Source of the DNA: Marinobacterium lacunae
Lineage (GTDB): Bacteria; Pseudomonadota; Gammaproteobacteria; Pseudomonadales; Balneatricaceae
DNA length: 64,000 nt
Reading direction: 5' to 3'
NCBI RefSeq assembly: GCF_000705555.1
Contig: NZ_JMQN01000059.1
Coordinates: forward strand, 145,294 to 209,293
The position numbers and the translations under genes are program-made. Shown here piece by piece: positions 30,669 to 38,668 of this stretch. Position 1 is the first letter of the stretch. Every line of letters begins with the position of its first letter. The notes below the pieces were generated by a model. It did no database searches. It worked only from the letters and a program-made list of their open reading frames with translations, and was not told the origin of the DNA.

Positions 30669-31295
30669 TTAACCGGCAGAAGCAGTTTTCTCCTCACTTG
30701 GTAGTAATACCCCGACTTTTTGATCAGTCAGATAGATGCACTCATCAGCCAGTTGACGAGCATCTTCGGGATCGTGAGAAACCAACAGAAGGCTTATCCA
30801 GGGGCGCTGATCCAGTAGCGATTTAACCAGCTGTCGCATCTTCAGGGCTGTTTCGGGATCTAGCGACACCAAAGGCTCATCCAACAGAAGGAGATCAGGT
30901 TTGATCGCCAGTGCGCGTGCCAATGCAACACGCCTGGCCATACCCAGGGATAGCTGGCGTGGGTATAACGCCGCTATGCCGTCAAGCCCTACCTCTTCAA
31001 GACGTGCTTCAATCTCATCGGTCGCAACCCCCACAAGCTGAAGGTTTTGTGCGACCGTGCGCCAAGGTAACAACCGGGGCTCCTGAAACATGTACGCGAT
31101 GCATAAGCTCTCACGTGTTTGGATGCGCTCTCCCCGGAAATCCGTATCAAGCCCGGCAACGATATTAAGCAGCGTCGTTTTGCCACATCCGGACGGCCCC
31201 ACCAACGCCAATCGTTGCCCCGGTTCTATCCTCAACTCCAACGGACCAAGCACAGGGCGCGAGAACGATTTCGACTCCAGTCGCAACTCAAGCAT
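30669..31295 (-). CDS. ABC transporter ATPase (nitrate/sulfonate/taurine class)
   Basis: A 208-residue ATPase starting MLELRLESKSF at 31295, with GGAGAGG just upstream; the longer frame was rejected. Walker A is GPSGCGKTT, the signature is LSLGMARRVALARAL and Walker B is LLLLDEPLVSLD. The start overlaps the permease stop by eight bases. With the permease and binding protein it forms an importer of the SsuABC/TauABC type. The substrate is unknown. Its place between the quinoprotein gene and pedG/pedF suggests a role tied to alcohol oxidation. Confidence 0.88.
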   Translation of the reverse strand: MLELRLESKSFSRPVLGPLELRIEPGQRLALVGPSGCGKTTLLNIVAGLDTDFRGERIQTRESLCIAYMFQEPRLLPWRTVAQNLQLVGVATDEIEARLEEVGLDGIAALYPRQLSLGMARRVALARALAIKPDLLLLDEPLVSLDPETALKMRQLVKSLLDQRPWISLLLVSHDPEDARQLADECIYLTDQKVGVLLPSEEKTASAG

Positions 31296-32052
31296 TCTGT
31301 ACCTCTCCTGCCGCCTGCCAGTGCCGCGCACGCCTCTCAAGCGGCTGCAAAAGCAGCCACTCAATCAGCTGAACCACCAGAATAAAACTGAAGCTGTAGG
31401 CGAGAATGGTTGAGACATCGAACATCTGGAACGCAAGATGCAACTGAAATCCGATCCCGTCGGAGCGCCCAAGCAGCTCAACAACCAGCACAATTTTCCA
31501 GATAAGCGCCAAGCCACTTCGCATGGCGGCCATGAGATAGGGAAAAAGCTGCGGCAGCCATAGATCGAGAATTCTCTGCCTTAGCGTAAACCGGTAGGCG
31601 CGAGCCATCGCCTCCAACTCAGGGTCAAGACTCCTGACACCTTCACGCAGGGTAACGGCCACATTGGGTACTTTGTTGAGGATGACCGCCAGCACAGCCG
31701 CCGACTCAACAAGCCCCATCCAGACGTACAACAGGATGATCAGCACCAGTGCCGGGAGATTCAAAAAAAGGACAAGCAGCGGGTCAAACAGACGATTCAT
31801 CCGTCTGGATCGCCCCATGCACCACCCCCATAGAACGCCCAACACCATCGCAAACAGAAATGCGATGGCCACACGCCTCAGGGTAACCATCAGGTGATAT
31901 ATCAGGTCACCCCTAACTGCTTCATGCCACATCGTGGCCATTACCTGAGCCGGTGAAGGCAAAAGCGGATCGTTCAGCACCTGCGCCAACACCTGCCACA
32001 ATACAGCCAGCACCGCGAGTACCAATACGTAATCGCGAAGACGGGTGATCAT
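31288..32052 (-). CDS. ABC transporter permease (SsuC/TauC-like)
   Basis: A 254-residue inner-membrane permease with about six membrane segments. The coupling motif is EAMARAYRFTLRQRILDLWLPQLFPYLMAAMRSGL in its usual place, here recognised by EAMARAYRFT and PQLFPYLMAA. It overlaps the binding-protein gene by four bases and the ATPase by eight, so the three are one operon. The class imports sulfonates, nitrate, pyrimidine precursors or similar; nothing in the permease fixes the substrate. Confidence 0.88.
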   Translation of the reverse strand: MITRLRDYVLVLAVLAVLWQVLAQVLNDPLLPSPAQVMATMWHEAVRGDLIYHLMVTLRRVAIAFLFAMVLGVLWGWCMGRSRRMNRLFDPLLVLFLNLPALVLIILLYVWMGLVESAAVLAVILNKVPNVAVTLREGVRSLDPELEAMARAYRFTLRQRILDLWLPQLFPYLMAAMRSGLALIWKIVLVVELLGRSDGIGFQLHLAFQMFDVSTILAYSFSFILVVQLIEWLLLQPLERRARHWQAAGEVQNA

Positions 32053-33002
32053 TGTGCGCCCACACCGTCGAAAATGCCGACCGGCAACTCGCCATCACCG
32101 CCGAGCAACGGCCATGCTCGTCTTGCCGAACTGATCAGCGTTGCATCCAACGCTCTGTGTGGTTCACCCTTTCGGTACCCCTCTTTCAGCGCGTCAAATA
32201 CAGCGTCTGATTCAGCCCGCATAAGCGGTCGTATTGCGCGCCAAGGCTCGTCAGATCTCAACTGCTCTTTTGAAATATAGACAGAACGTTCAAAAGCCAT
32301 CGCAAGCTTTTGATTTTCAATGATCCATTTCTCCTCTGCCAGGTAGCCAAGCATCGGCAGGCGTTCATCTATACCCAAAGTTACAGAGATTGATTGAGCA
32401 CTGAAAGCGGTCTTGAAACGCCCCTGCGCTTCCAGCCGGGCAGCAAAGTGCCAGAACGTCAGCAACGCATCAAGGCGCCCGGATTCCAATTCCCGACTCA
32501 GCAATGGAGGCGCACCAAATACAACCTCAGCTTCTTTTTGCAGATCGACCCCCTGCTGCTTGGCGGCGGCATAGAGTAACTGCCAACTTTTACCGTTTGG
32601 CCCTCCCGCCACACCGACCCGCTTCCCGACCAATGAAGCGACACTATCGATAGAACTGCTCACCGGCACCATCACCTCACCGATGCGGCTAGAGAATGGA
32701 AGAAAACGCAAAGGATCACCGCTTTGAGAGCGTTTGGCCGCCCAAACCCAGTCACCGATGATCCAATCAACGCTGCCGCTTGTTAGCGCCAGCAAAGCCG
32801 CCGAACTGTTAGCCAGTGGCACAGGCACAAGCTCGTAGCCCTGGGCTCGATCAAGCCCAGCGTTTTGGATATTGGCCAGCTCCCAATGCCCGGTGCCGTA
32901 TTGAAGCACCCCTACGCGAACCTGGGGCAGCGGCTGGGCCTGAAGCGCAGCAGGCAGGTACAGCGCGATCAGTAAGAGGATTCTGAGAAGGGTGGCATAC
33001 AT
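32049..33002 (-). CDS. ABC transporter periplasmic binding protein (NMT1/SsuA-like)
   Basis: A 317-residue exported binding protein with a signal peptide (cut near ALQAQPLP). The fold signature is seen in VRVGVLQYGTGHWELANI, LLALTSGSVDWIIGDW and GKRVGVAGGPNGKSWQLL. Such proteins bind small organic ligands for SsuBC-like transporters. It starts the three-gene transporter operon. A variant of the TACTTKNGTAC motif lies 78 bases upstream, which suggests co-regulation with the PQQ genes. Substrate is not assignable. Confidence 0.85.
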   Translation of the reverse strand: MYATLLRILLLIALYLPAALQAQPLPQVRVGVLQYGTGHWELANIQNAGLDRAQGYELVPVPLANSSAALLALTSGSVDWIIGDWVWAAKRSQSGDPLRFLPFSSRIGEVMVPVSSSIDSVASLVGKRVGVAGGPNGKSWQLLYAAAKQQGVDLQKEAEVVFGAPPLLSRELESGRLDALLTFWHFAARLEAQGRFKTAFSAQSISVTLGIDERLPMLGYLAEEKWIIENQKLAMAFERSVYISKEQLRSDEPWRAIRPLMRAESDAVFDALKEGYRKGEPHRALDATLISSARRAWPLLGGDGELPVGIFDGVGAQ

Positions 33003-33078
33003 AGCAATACTTATTGTTTTAGTGATTTTGAAAAGACCATCACTATCAACCTAATCAGCTACCACGCGTTGGGACATA

Positions 33079-33096
33079 CTACTTTCGAGCCCATAG
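33079..33096. promoter_or_regulatory. TACTTKNGTAC-type site upstream of the ABC importer (weak)
   Basis: CTACTTTCGAGCCCATAG matches the left half of the repeated motif and departs in the right half (GAGC for GTAC). It lies 78 bases before the binding-protein start, the same distance as the better sites. Confidence 0.35.
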
Positions 33097-33124
33097 CGGG
33101 CGCTTTTGGTCGTAGTTATATAAA

Positions 33125-33149
33125 GAGGCCCGCAACACGTGCGGGCCTC
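33125..33149 (-). terminator. Terminator of the pedF-pedG operon
   Basis: GAGGCCCGCA and TGCGGGCCTC form a perfect ten-base stem with a five-base loop, 20 bases past the pedG stop. On the minus strand it is followed by TTTATATAA. Confidence 0.82.
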
Positions 33150-33168
33150 GAAGGGGGTATAGAGTGGA

Positions 33169-34083
33169 TTACTGAGCCGCGGTTAAAAGGCTCGGTTTTT
33201 CATAGGTGACACCGTAGCGCGCAAACAGCGCATCCATCGATCCGTCACCGATCATATGCTCGAAGACACCGTCCACCGCGTAACCGAGGTCACGATCACT
33301 CTCCCTGATGGCGATACCGATGTCCCACGCCTGCTTACCCATATCAGGAAAACCATTTTCCGCACGGCGATAACGATCTCCGCCTTCACGGAACAGCAGC
33401 CAGTCGATTTCACTTCTCAGCGCCATGACAGCACTCACCTCACCCTCTTTCATCGCATCAAACGCTAAGCGCGGATTCGCGAAATGATGGGTGTTGTTGC
33501 GCATGCGTCCTTGCAACGCGGACGTCAGGTAAAACGCCGGCAGGCTGTCGATCTCGACGCCGATAGGGTTGTATTGAAACTTGGCCAGAGTGCGCACTGA
33601 TTCAAGCTTTTCGCTGTCAAACGCAAGCTGCCAACGCTCCTGATGATAGGGCGACATCATCACCACCTGCTCGTTGATCAGCTGACCAAGAGAGTCACGC
33701 TTATAGGCGTAATCGCGGTCGTACGGTACACGCAGCATCACATCGGCAACATCTTTCATCGCCAACGGATTTTCTTCGCTCTTATCGAGCACACTGCCTT
33801 TCCATACGTTGTTGCGCAGATCATCATCCAGGGTTTCATCTGGCGTGATCCAGTGGAGCTTGAGTTGAACACCGAGACTATCGGCAATGGCCTGACCGAG
33901 ATCGACATCAATGCCAGCCGGCTTTCCGTCCTGCTCGAAGGAATAAGGTGGGAAGTCACGATAGACGCCGATACGGATGTAACCGGACGCCACGACGTCA
34001 TCATACAGGCGGGCCTGCACCTGCCCGCTGAGAATCAGCAGGCAGAGTGCAAACAGTGCAGGGATATTACTCCATCTCATCAT
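33169..34083 (-). CDS. pedG: Quinoprotein-associated periplasmic binding protein, PedG/MoxJ-like
   Basis: A 304-residue exported protein of the solute-binding family 3 fold, the group found beside quinoprotein dehydrogenases (MoxJ/PedG). The signal peptide is cut near VQARLYD, and SGYIRIGVYRDFPPYSFEQDGKPAGIDVDL is the typical first lobe, recognised by GVYRDFPPYSF and GIDVDLG. In methylotrophs MxaJ/XoxJ are thought to help mature or activate the dehydrogenase; true transport is less likely. It overlaps the cytochrome gene by 17 bases. Naming follows the ped cluster. Confidence 0.87.
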   Translation of the reverse strand: MMRWSNIPALFALCLLILSGQVQARLYDDVVASGYIRIGVYRDFPPYSFEQDGKPAGIDVDLGQAIADSLGVQLKLHWITPDETLDDDLRNNVWKGSVLDKSEENPLAMKDVADVMLRVPYDRDYAYKRDSLGQLINEQVVMMSPYHQERWQLAFDSEKLESVRTLAKFQYNPIGVEIDSLPAFYLTSALQGRMRNNTHHFANPRLAFDAMKEGEVSAVMALRSEIDWLLFREGGDRYRRAENGFPDMGKQAWDIGIAIRESDRDLGYAVDGVFEHMIGDGSMDALFARYGVTYEKPSLLTAAQ

Positions 34084-34513
34084 GGCGCACGTCCAGATAG
34101 GTCTTGATTGCCCAGAGCGCCTCCTGACTCAGGTAATCCGCCATTTTCGGCATGTAGACTTTACCGTCACGGACAGCACCGTTGATGACGCGATATTTGA
34201 ACCACTCGTCACCGTCGAAGTCCGGGGCCAGCAAGCGCAGATCCGGCGCAATACCGCCCGAAATCGCCTCCAGACCATGGCAGCGCGCGCAGTTTTGGTT
34301 GTAGGCAGACGAGCCAATCTCAACAGCACGCTCGAAATCCTTGTTGGGGCTGCGGTAGGGGTTGGTGTCAGCCCATTCCTCACCCAGCGGGGTCAAACCC
34401 TCGGTGTTGACGCCCTGAGGTGTCACATCACCGTGAGCCATCGCCTGAGAGCTGATACCCGCAGCAATCAGTGCAGACAGTGCCAGAGCGGAAACGTGAA
34501 GATGCTTTGCCAT
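34067..34513 (-). CDS. pedF: Cytochrome c-550, PedF/ExaB-type
   Basis: Exported monohaem cytochrome c of 148 residues, start ATG 34513 (MAKHLHVSA). The signal peptide is cut near SSQAMAHG. The haem motif is CARCH at 75-79, and the axial Met lies in KVYMPKMADYL. A histidine-rich AHGDVTPQG follows the signal peptide. It is the natural electron acceptor of the quinoprotein alcohol dehydrogenase, carrying electrons to the oxidase chain. Unlike P. aeruginosa, it is separated from the dehydrogenase gene by the ABC importer operon and pedG. Confidence 0.93.
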   Translation of the reverse strand: MAKHLHVSALALSALIAAGISSQAMAHGDVTPQGVNTEGLTPLGEEWADTNPYRSPNKDFERAVEIGSSAYNQNCARCHGLEAISGGIAPDLRLLAPDFDGDEWFKYRVINGAVRDGKVYMPKMADYLSQEALWAIKTYLDVRHDEME

Positions 34514-34911
34514 AATACTCACCCGTTTTTGTTATAAGCCGGATGTGGTCCGCGTCGGATTACACGAACGCACAGAACTGCAAATCATCATCGCTCAGCA
34601 ACAACACTCATGGGATTACACCTTGGCAGGCAAAAGATGGTCCGTTGGTAGTAGTCAACTATACCCTCCTGCTTTGAAATTATCCGTGAAGAGCTGCAGC
34701 GCCAAGGTTTTTCGCATGCGCCTACCTCTTCACCTCAATGGTTAAATTCCGGTCAACGTCAGATGGGTATGGCTCAGGCAACGCCAGCAGGGGATTACTC
34801 AGCACCCAAAAATGCTACTTGAGTACCATTTCTTTGCGACCTTCAGCATATTTCACTGGGATCAACCAGTACCTAAGCTGGGGGTATCGATAACAAGAAA
34901 AACGATTCGCT
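34514..34911. other. Divergent regulatory region between pedF and pedA1, with a TACTTKNGTAC site
   Basis: About 400 bases without a gene. At 34815-34828 CTACTTGAGTACCA is an exact match to the repeated motif, about 85 bases upstream of pedA1 and about 300 bases upstream of pedF. A partial related sequence, GTAGTCAACTATACC, occurs near 34653. No other structure was recognised. Confidence 0.6.
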
Positions 34912-36084
34912 ATGCTTAAATATGCCCGCCATCTCATGCTTATCTCTGGCATCATCTCGCTTTCGGCAACCGCGGCACCGCCGCCTGTTAATGTCGATAT
35001 CGCCTATATCGGCCAGATTGTCGACCAGGGACCGGTGCTCTCGAACCTGATTCCGGAACCGGACGACGCCGGTGCGCAAGGCGCCACCCTTGCCATCAAA
35101 GACAGCAACACGACTGGCCGTTTTCTTAACCAGCACTACACCCTGCATGAATCCTCAAGCGAAGATGCCAAATTGCTCACCGAGTCTGCGAAAGAGCTGT
35201 ATGGCAAGGGCGTACGACTTTTTATATTAAACACACCTGCCGACACGCTGGCGCAGTTGAGAGACGCATTACCCATGGATAGCCTGCTCATCAACGCGGG
35301 CAGTCGGGATGATGCACTTCGCACCACGCAGTGTCTGCCAGGCATGCTGCACACCATCCCATCGCGCGCCATGCTCGCCGATGCGCTCGCCCAGTGGCTG
35401 ATCATGCGACGCTGGTCTCGCTGGATGCTGATCGACGGAAACACCGCCGACGATGAGGCGTTTGCAGCCGCTATAAAACGCGCCGCCAAACGATTCGGCG
35501 GGAAGGTGGTCGAGGAGAAACACTGGAGCTTCGACACCGACTTACGGCGCACCGCTCAGCAAGAACTGCCACCTTTCACCATGGGCAAAGAGTATGACGT
35601 CGTGGTTGTGGCGGATGAGCGTGGCGATTTCGGCGAATTCCTTCCCTACAACACAGGCCTTCCGCGACCGGTTGTCGGTACTCAGGGTCTGATGCCGGTA
35701 GGTTGGCACAAAATGATTGAAGCCTGGGGTGCCGCTCAGTTACAGAGCCGCTTCGAAGCGCAGTCAGGCCGCTGGATGAACGAAAAGGACTACGCCAGCT
35801 GGGCAGCGGTGCGCAGCATCGCCGAAGCGGTCACCCGCACGGGTAAAGCCGATTCTGCCTCTATCAAAGATTATCTTCTGTCCGATCAATTCGAGCTGGC
35901 CGCCTTTAAAGGCCGAAAGCTGAATTTCCGTGGCTGGAGCGGCCAGTTGCGCCAGCCCATCGCGCTGGTTCAACCAAGAGCGTTGGTCTCTCAATCGCCA
36001 CAGGCAGGATTCCTACACCCCAAAACTGAACTCGACACTCTGGGCTATGACGAGCCGGAGAGCCGTTGTCGGGTGGATCGTTAA
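34912..36084 (+). CDS. pedA1: PQQ-associated periplasmic binding protein PedA1
   Basis: A 390-residue exported protein of the branched-chain amino-acid-type binding fold, in the family found with PQQ-dependent alcohol catabolism. The signal peptide is cut near ATAAPP, and NVDIAYIGQIVDQGP, GAQGATLAIKDSNTTGRFL and LINAGSRDDALRTTQCLPG mark the family. In P. putida PedA1A2BC is needed for growth on lanthanides at low concentration, so the binding partner is probably a lanthanide or its carrier. It overlaps the frame of pedA2 without overlapping its start. Confidence 0.88.
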   Translation: MLKYARHLMLISGIISLSATAAPPPVNVDIAYIGQIVDQGPVLSNLIPEPDDAGAQGATLAIKDSNTTGRFLNQHYTLHESSSEDAKLLTESAKELYGKGVRLFILNTPADTLAQLRDALPMDSLLINAGSRDDALRTTQCLPGMLHTIPSRAMLADALAQWLIMRRWSRWMLIDGNTADDEAFAAAIKRAAKRFGGKVVEEKHWSFDTDLRRTAQQELPPFTMGKEYDVVVVADERGDFGEFLPYNTGLPRPVVGTQGLMPVGWHKMIEAWGAAQLQSRFEAQSGRWMNEKDYASWAAVRSIAEAVTRTGKADSASIKDYLLSDQFELAAFKGRKLNFRGWSGQLRQPIALVQPRALVSQSPQAGFLHPKTELDTLGYDEPESRCRVDR

Positions 36085-36098
36085 AACGAGAGAAAAGT

Positions 36099-37064
36099 AT
36101 GAATAAGAAACCACTTGTAGCCGCCCTTCTTTTAGCCACGTTATCCGGTGCGACTCAGGCAGCCACCGCCTACATCTCCAATGAGAAGGACAACACACTA
36201 TCGGTGTTGGATCTCGATACCTGGACAGTCACCGATACCATCGATGTCGGGGAGCGTCCCCGGGGCATCGAGTTGTCGAAAGACAAAACCAAGCTCTATA
36301 TCTGCGCTAGCGACTCTGACACCGTGCAGGTACTTGACCTTGCAACACATAAAATTATCGCGAACCTGCCATCTGGGGAGGACCCCGAGCAATTCGCGTT
36401 GGCCCCGGATGGCAGGATGCTCTACATCTCCAATGAAGATGACGCACTTGTCACCGTGGTCGATACTGAAACTCACGAAGTGGTTGCCCAAATTGAAGTG
36501 GGTGTCGAACCCGAAGGCATGGCCGTAAGCCCCGATGGCCGTTGGGCAGTGAATACAACCGAAACCACCAACATGCTGCACTGGATCGACACCAGTACCT
36601 ATGAACTGGTCGAGAACACACTGGTGGATCAGCGTCCCCGCTATGTTCAGTTCACGCCGGACGGTAAACAGCTCTGGGCATCATCCGAGATCGGCGGTAC
36701 CGTGACCGTGGTCGATGTAGACTCACGCGCGGTAATCAAGAACATCACCTTCGAGATCAAGGGGATCCATCCGGACAAAGTGCAGCCTGTTGGCGTCAAA
36801 CTCAGCGCGGACGGGCGTTATGCATTCGTCGCCCTTGGCCCTGCCAACCATGTCGCTGTGATCGATGCCAAAACATTCGAAGTGCTTGAATACCTGCTTG
36901 TTGGACGCCGAGTCTGGCAGATGGCGTTTACGCCGGACAACAAATACCTGTTGACCACCAACGGTGTCAGCGGCGATGTCTCGGTTATCGATGTCGACGA
37001 TCTCAAGGTGATTAAATCCGTGAAAGTCGGCCGCTACCCCTGGGGCGTTGTCACCGTTAACTGA
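36099..37064 (+). CDS. pedA2: PQQ-associated YVTN beta-propeller protein PedA2
   Basis: Exported seven-bladed propeller protein, 321 residues from ATG 36099 (MNKKPLVAALLL), with a signal peptide cut near TQAATAY. Repeated YISNEKDNTLSVLDLDT, ISNEDDALVTVVDTETHEV and VAVIDAKTFEV segments are YVTN-type blades. It belongs to the propeller family associated with PQQ-dependent catabolism and lies 14 bases after pedA1. It probably works with the PedBC transporter in the periplasm; the ligand is not known. A GC-rich hairpin follows its stop. Confidence 0.88.
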   Translation: MNKKPLVAALLLATLSGATQAATAYISNEKDNTLSVLDLDTWTVTDTIDVGERPRGIELSKDKTKLYICASDSDTVQVLDLATHKIIANLPSGEDPEQFALAPDGRMLYISNEDDALVTVVDTETHEVVAQIEVGVEPEGMAVSPDGRWAVNTTETTNMLHWIDTSTYELVENTLVDQRPRYVQFTPDGKQLWASSEIGGTVTVVDVDSRAVIKNITFEIKGIHPDKVQPVGVKLSADGRYAFVALGPANHVAVIDAKTFEVLEYLLVGRRVWQMAFTPDNKYLLTTNGVSGDVSVIDVDDLKVIKSVKVGRYPWGVVTVN

Positions 37065-37078
37065 TCCTCAGCCTTTAA

Positions 37079-37102
37079 GCCGGGTGGCGCTCGCCACCCG
37101 GC
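37079..37102 (+). promoter_or_regulatory. Hairpin between pedA2 and pedB
   Basis: GCCGGGTGGCG and CGCCACCCGGC form a perfect 11-base inverted repeat with a very short loop, 14 bases after pedA2. It is followed by CCAGCTTTTG, a poor T run, so it may be an RNA stability element or partial terminator that makes more binding protein than transporter. Confidence 0.6.
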
Positions 37103-37124
37103 CCAGCTTTTGACGGAGCCCTCT

Positions 37125-37868
37125 ATGTCGACACCTTCGCTGGAGATCAAATCGGTCACCCACCGATACGGCAGCCGCGTTGCGCTGGAGAGCGTCGATA
37201 TCACACTGCAACCTGGCCAGTTCAACGCGCTTCTGGGGCCGAACGGTGCAGGCAAATCGACCCTTTTCGCGTTGTTGACGCGGCTGTTCAAACTGCAACA
37301 GGGCGAGATACTGTTTGGCGGGCTATCGATCAACCGCGAGCCTCGACTGTTTTTGTCCCACATGGGCGTGGTATTCCAGCAAAACACTCTGGATCTGGAC
37401 CTCACTGTGCTGCAAAACCTTGAGTACCACGGCGCGCTGCACGGGCTATCAACGCGTGAGATTCGTGCAAGGGCCGAGCAGGAGCTCGAATGGCTGGGGC
37501 TTAAAGATCGCAGCCATGACCGAGTTCGCGCGCTCAACGGCGGTCACAGACGACGGGTGGAGATCGCGCGTTCTCTGCTTCACCGCCCTTCTATTCTTCT
37601 ACTCGACGAAGCCAGTGCCGGTCTTGATGTAGCGTCCCGGCAAGCGATAAACGGCGCGGTGCGCGACCTATGTGCACAACGTGGGCTCACGGTGCTTTGG
37701 GCAACCCATATATTGGAAGAGGTGAAGACTTCGGATCCGACCATCATTCTGCATAAGGGTAAGGTATTGGCACAGGGTATCGGCCAAGCACTGTGTGATG
37801 ATCAGAACGCGCAATCAATCGGCGAACTGTTCGAGCACCTAACCGGTACGACAGGACAGGCCGCATGA
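37125..37868 (+). CDS. pedB: ABC transporter ATPase PedB
   Basis: ATPase of an ABC-2-type transporter, 247 residues from ATG 37125 (MSTPSLEIKSV), preceded by GGAG. Walker A is GPNGAGKST and Walker B is ILLLDEASAGLD. The signature is changed to LNGGHRRRVEIARSL, with Asn for Ser, seen in the PQQ-associated subfamily. It overlaps pedC by four bases. In P. putida and in Methylorubrum (LutE) the homologues belong to lanthanide handling. The fold is usually exporter-type, so how it moves metal is unsettled. Confidence 0.9.
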   Translation: MSTPSLEIKSVTHRYGSRVALESVDITLQPGQFNALLGPNGAGKSTLFALLTRLFKLQQGEILFGGLSINREPRLFLSHMGVVFQQNTLDLDLTVLQNLEYHGALHGLSTREIRARAEQELEWLGLKDRSHDRVRALNGGHRRRVEIARSLLHRPSILLLDEASAGLDVASRQAINGAVRDLCAQRGLTVLWATHILEEVKTSDPTIILHKGKVLAQGIGQALCDDQNAQSIGELFEHLTGTTGQAA

Positions 37869-38668
37869 GTGCTATTCAGTATCTATTTGCCTTTAATGGC
37901 GTCGTGAAACGTGAGTTCTGGCGCTTTATTCAGCAACGCAGCCGTTTCCTCAGCGCGCTTGTACGTCCCCTGCTCTGGCTCGTGGTCTTTGCCTCAGGGT
38001 TTCGAGCCGCACTGGGTGTGGCCATCATTCCGCCCTACGAGACCTACATAACCTACGAGACTTACATCGCACCGGGGCTCTGCTGCATGATTTTGCTATT
38101 CAACGGCATGCAAAGCTCGCTCTCGATGGTGTATGACCGTGAAATGGGCAGTATGAAAGTTCTGCTGATGAGCCCGATTCCAAGGGGATGGCTACTCGTC
38201 AGTAAATTGCTGGCGATCGCCCTGATATCCTTGCTCCAGGTGTATGCCTTTCTCGCTATCGCCTGGCTTGCCGGTGTCGAACCGCCGGTTATTGGCCTGC
38301 TGACAGCCCTGCCTGCCCTGGTACTGGTTGCACTGCTGCTTGGCTCCATCGGGTTGTTTCTATCCGCACGCATTCGCCAGCTGGAAAACTTCGCCGGGGT
38401 CATGAACTTCGTCATTTTCCCCATGTTCTTCCTCTCCTCCGCGCTGTACCCGCTATGGAAGATGCGTGAATCGAGCGAATGGCTGTATTGGATCTGCCAA
38501 TACAACCCCTTTACACATGCCGTTGAACTGGTTCGCTTTGCCCTCTATCAGCAGCTTAACATTCAGGCACTGGCGATAACGCTTGGCTGCACAACCCTGT
38601 TTACAGTGCTGGCGATCATCAGCTTCAACCCCGAACGCAGCGCCCGGAGCGGACCGCCCAAAGGGTGA
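37865..38668 (+). CDS. pedC: ABC-2 type permease PedC
   Basis: A 267-residue inner-membrane protein of the ABC-2 family with about six membrane segments. RFIQQRSRFLSALVRPLLWLVVFASGFRA and FFLSSALYPLWKMRESSEWLYWICQYNPFTHAVELVR are the usual ABC-2 landmarks, recognised here by RSRFLSALVRPLLW and CQYNPFTHAVELVR. It is the last gene of pedA1-A2-B-C and ends back-to-back with the MFS gene, whose stop codon starts at the next base. Function follows from the ped/lut synteny. Confidence 0.9.
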   Translation: MSAIQYLFAFNGVVKREFWRFIQQRSRFLSALVRPLLWLVVFASGFRAALGVAIIPPYETYITYETYIAPGLCCMILLFNGMQSSLSMVYDREMGSMKVLLMSPIPRGWLLVSKLLAIALISLLQVYAFLAIAWLAGVEPPVIGLLTALPALVLVALLLGSIGLFLSARIRQLENFAGVMNFVIFPMFFLSSALYPLWKMRESSEWLYWICQYNPFTHAVELVRFALYQQLNIQALAITLGCTTLFTVLAIISFNPERSARSGPPKG

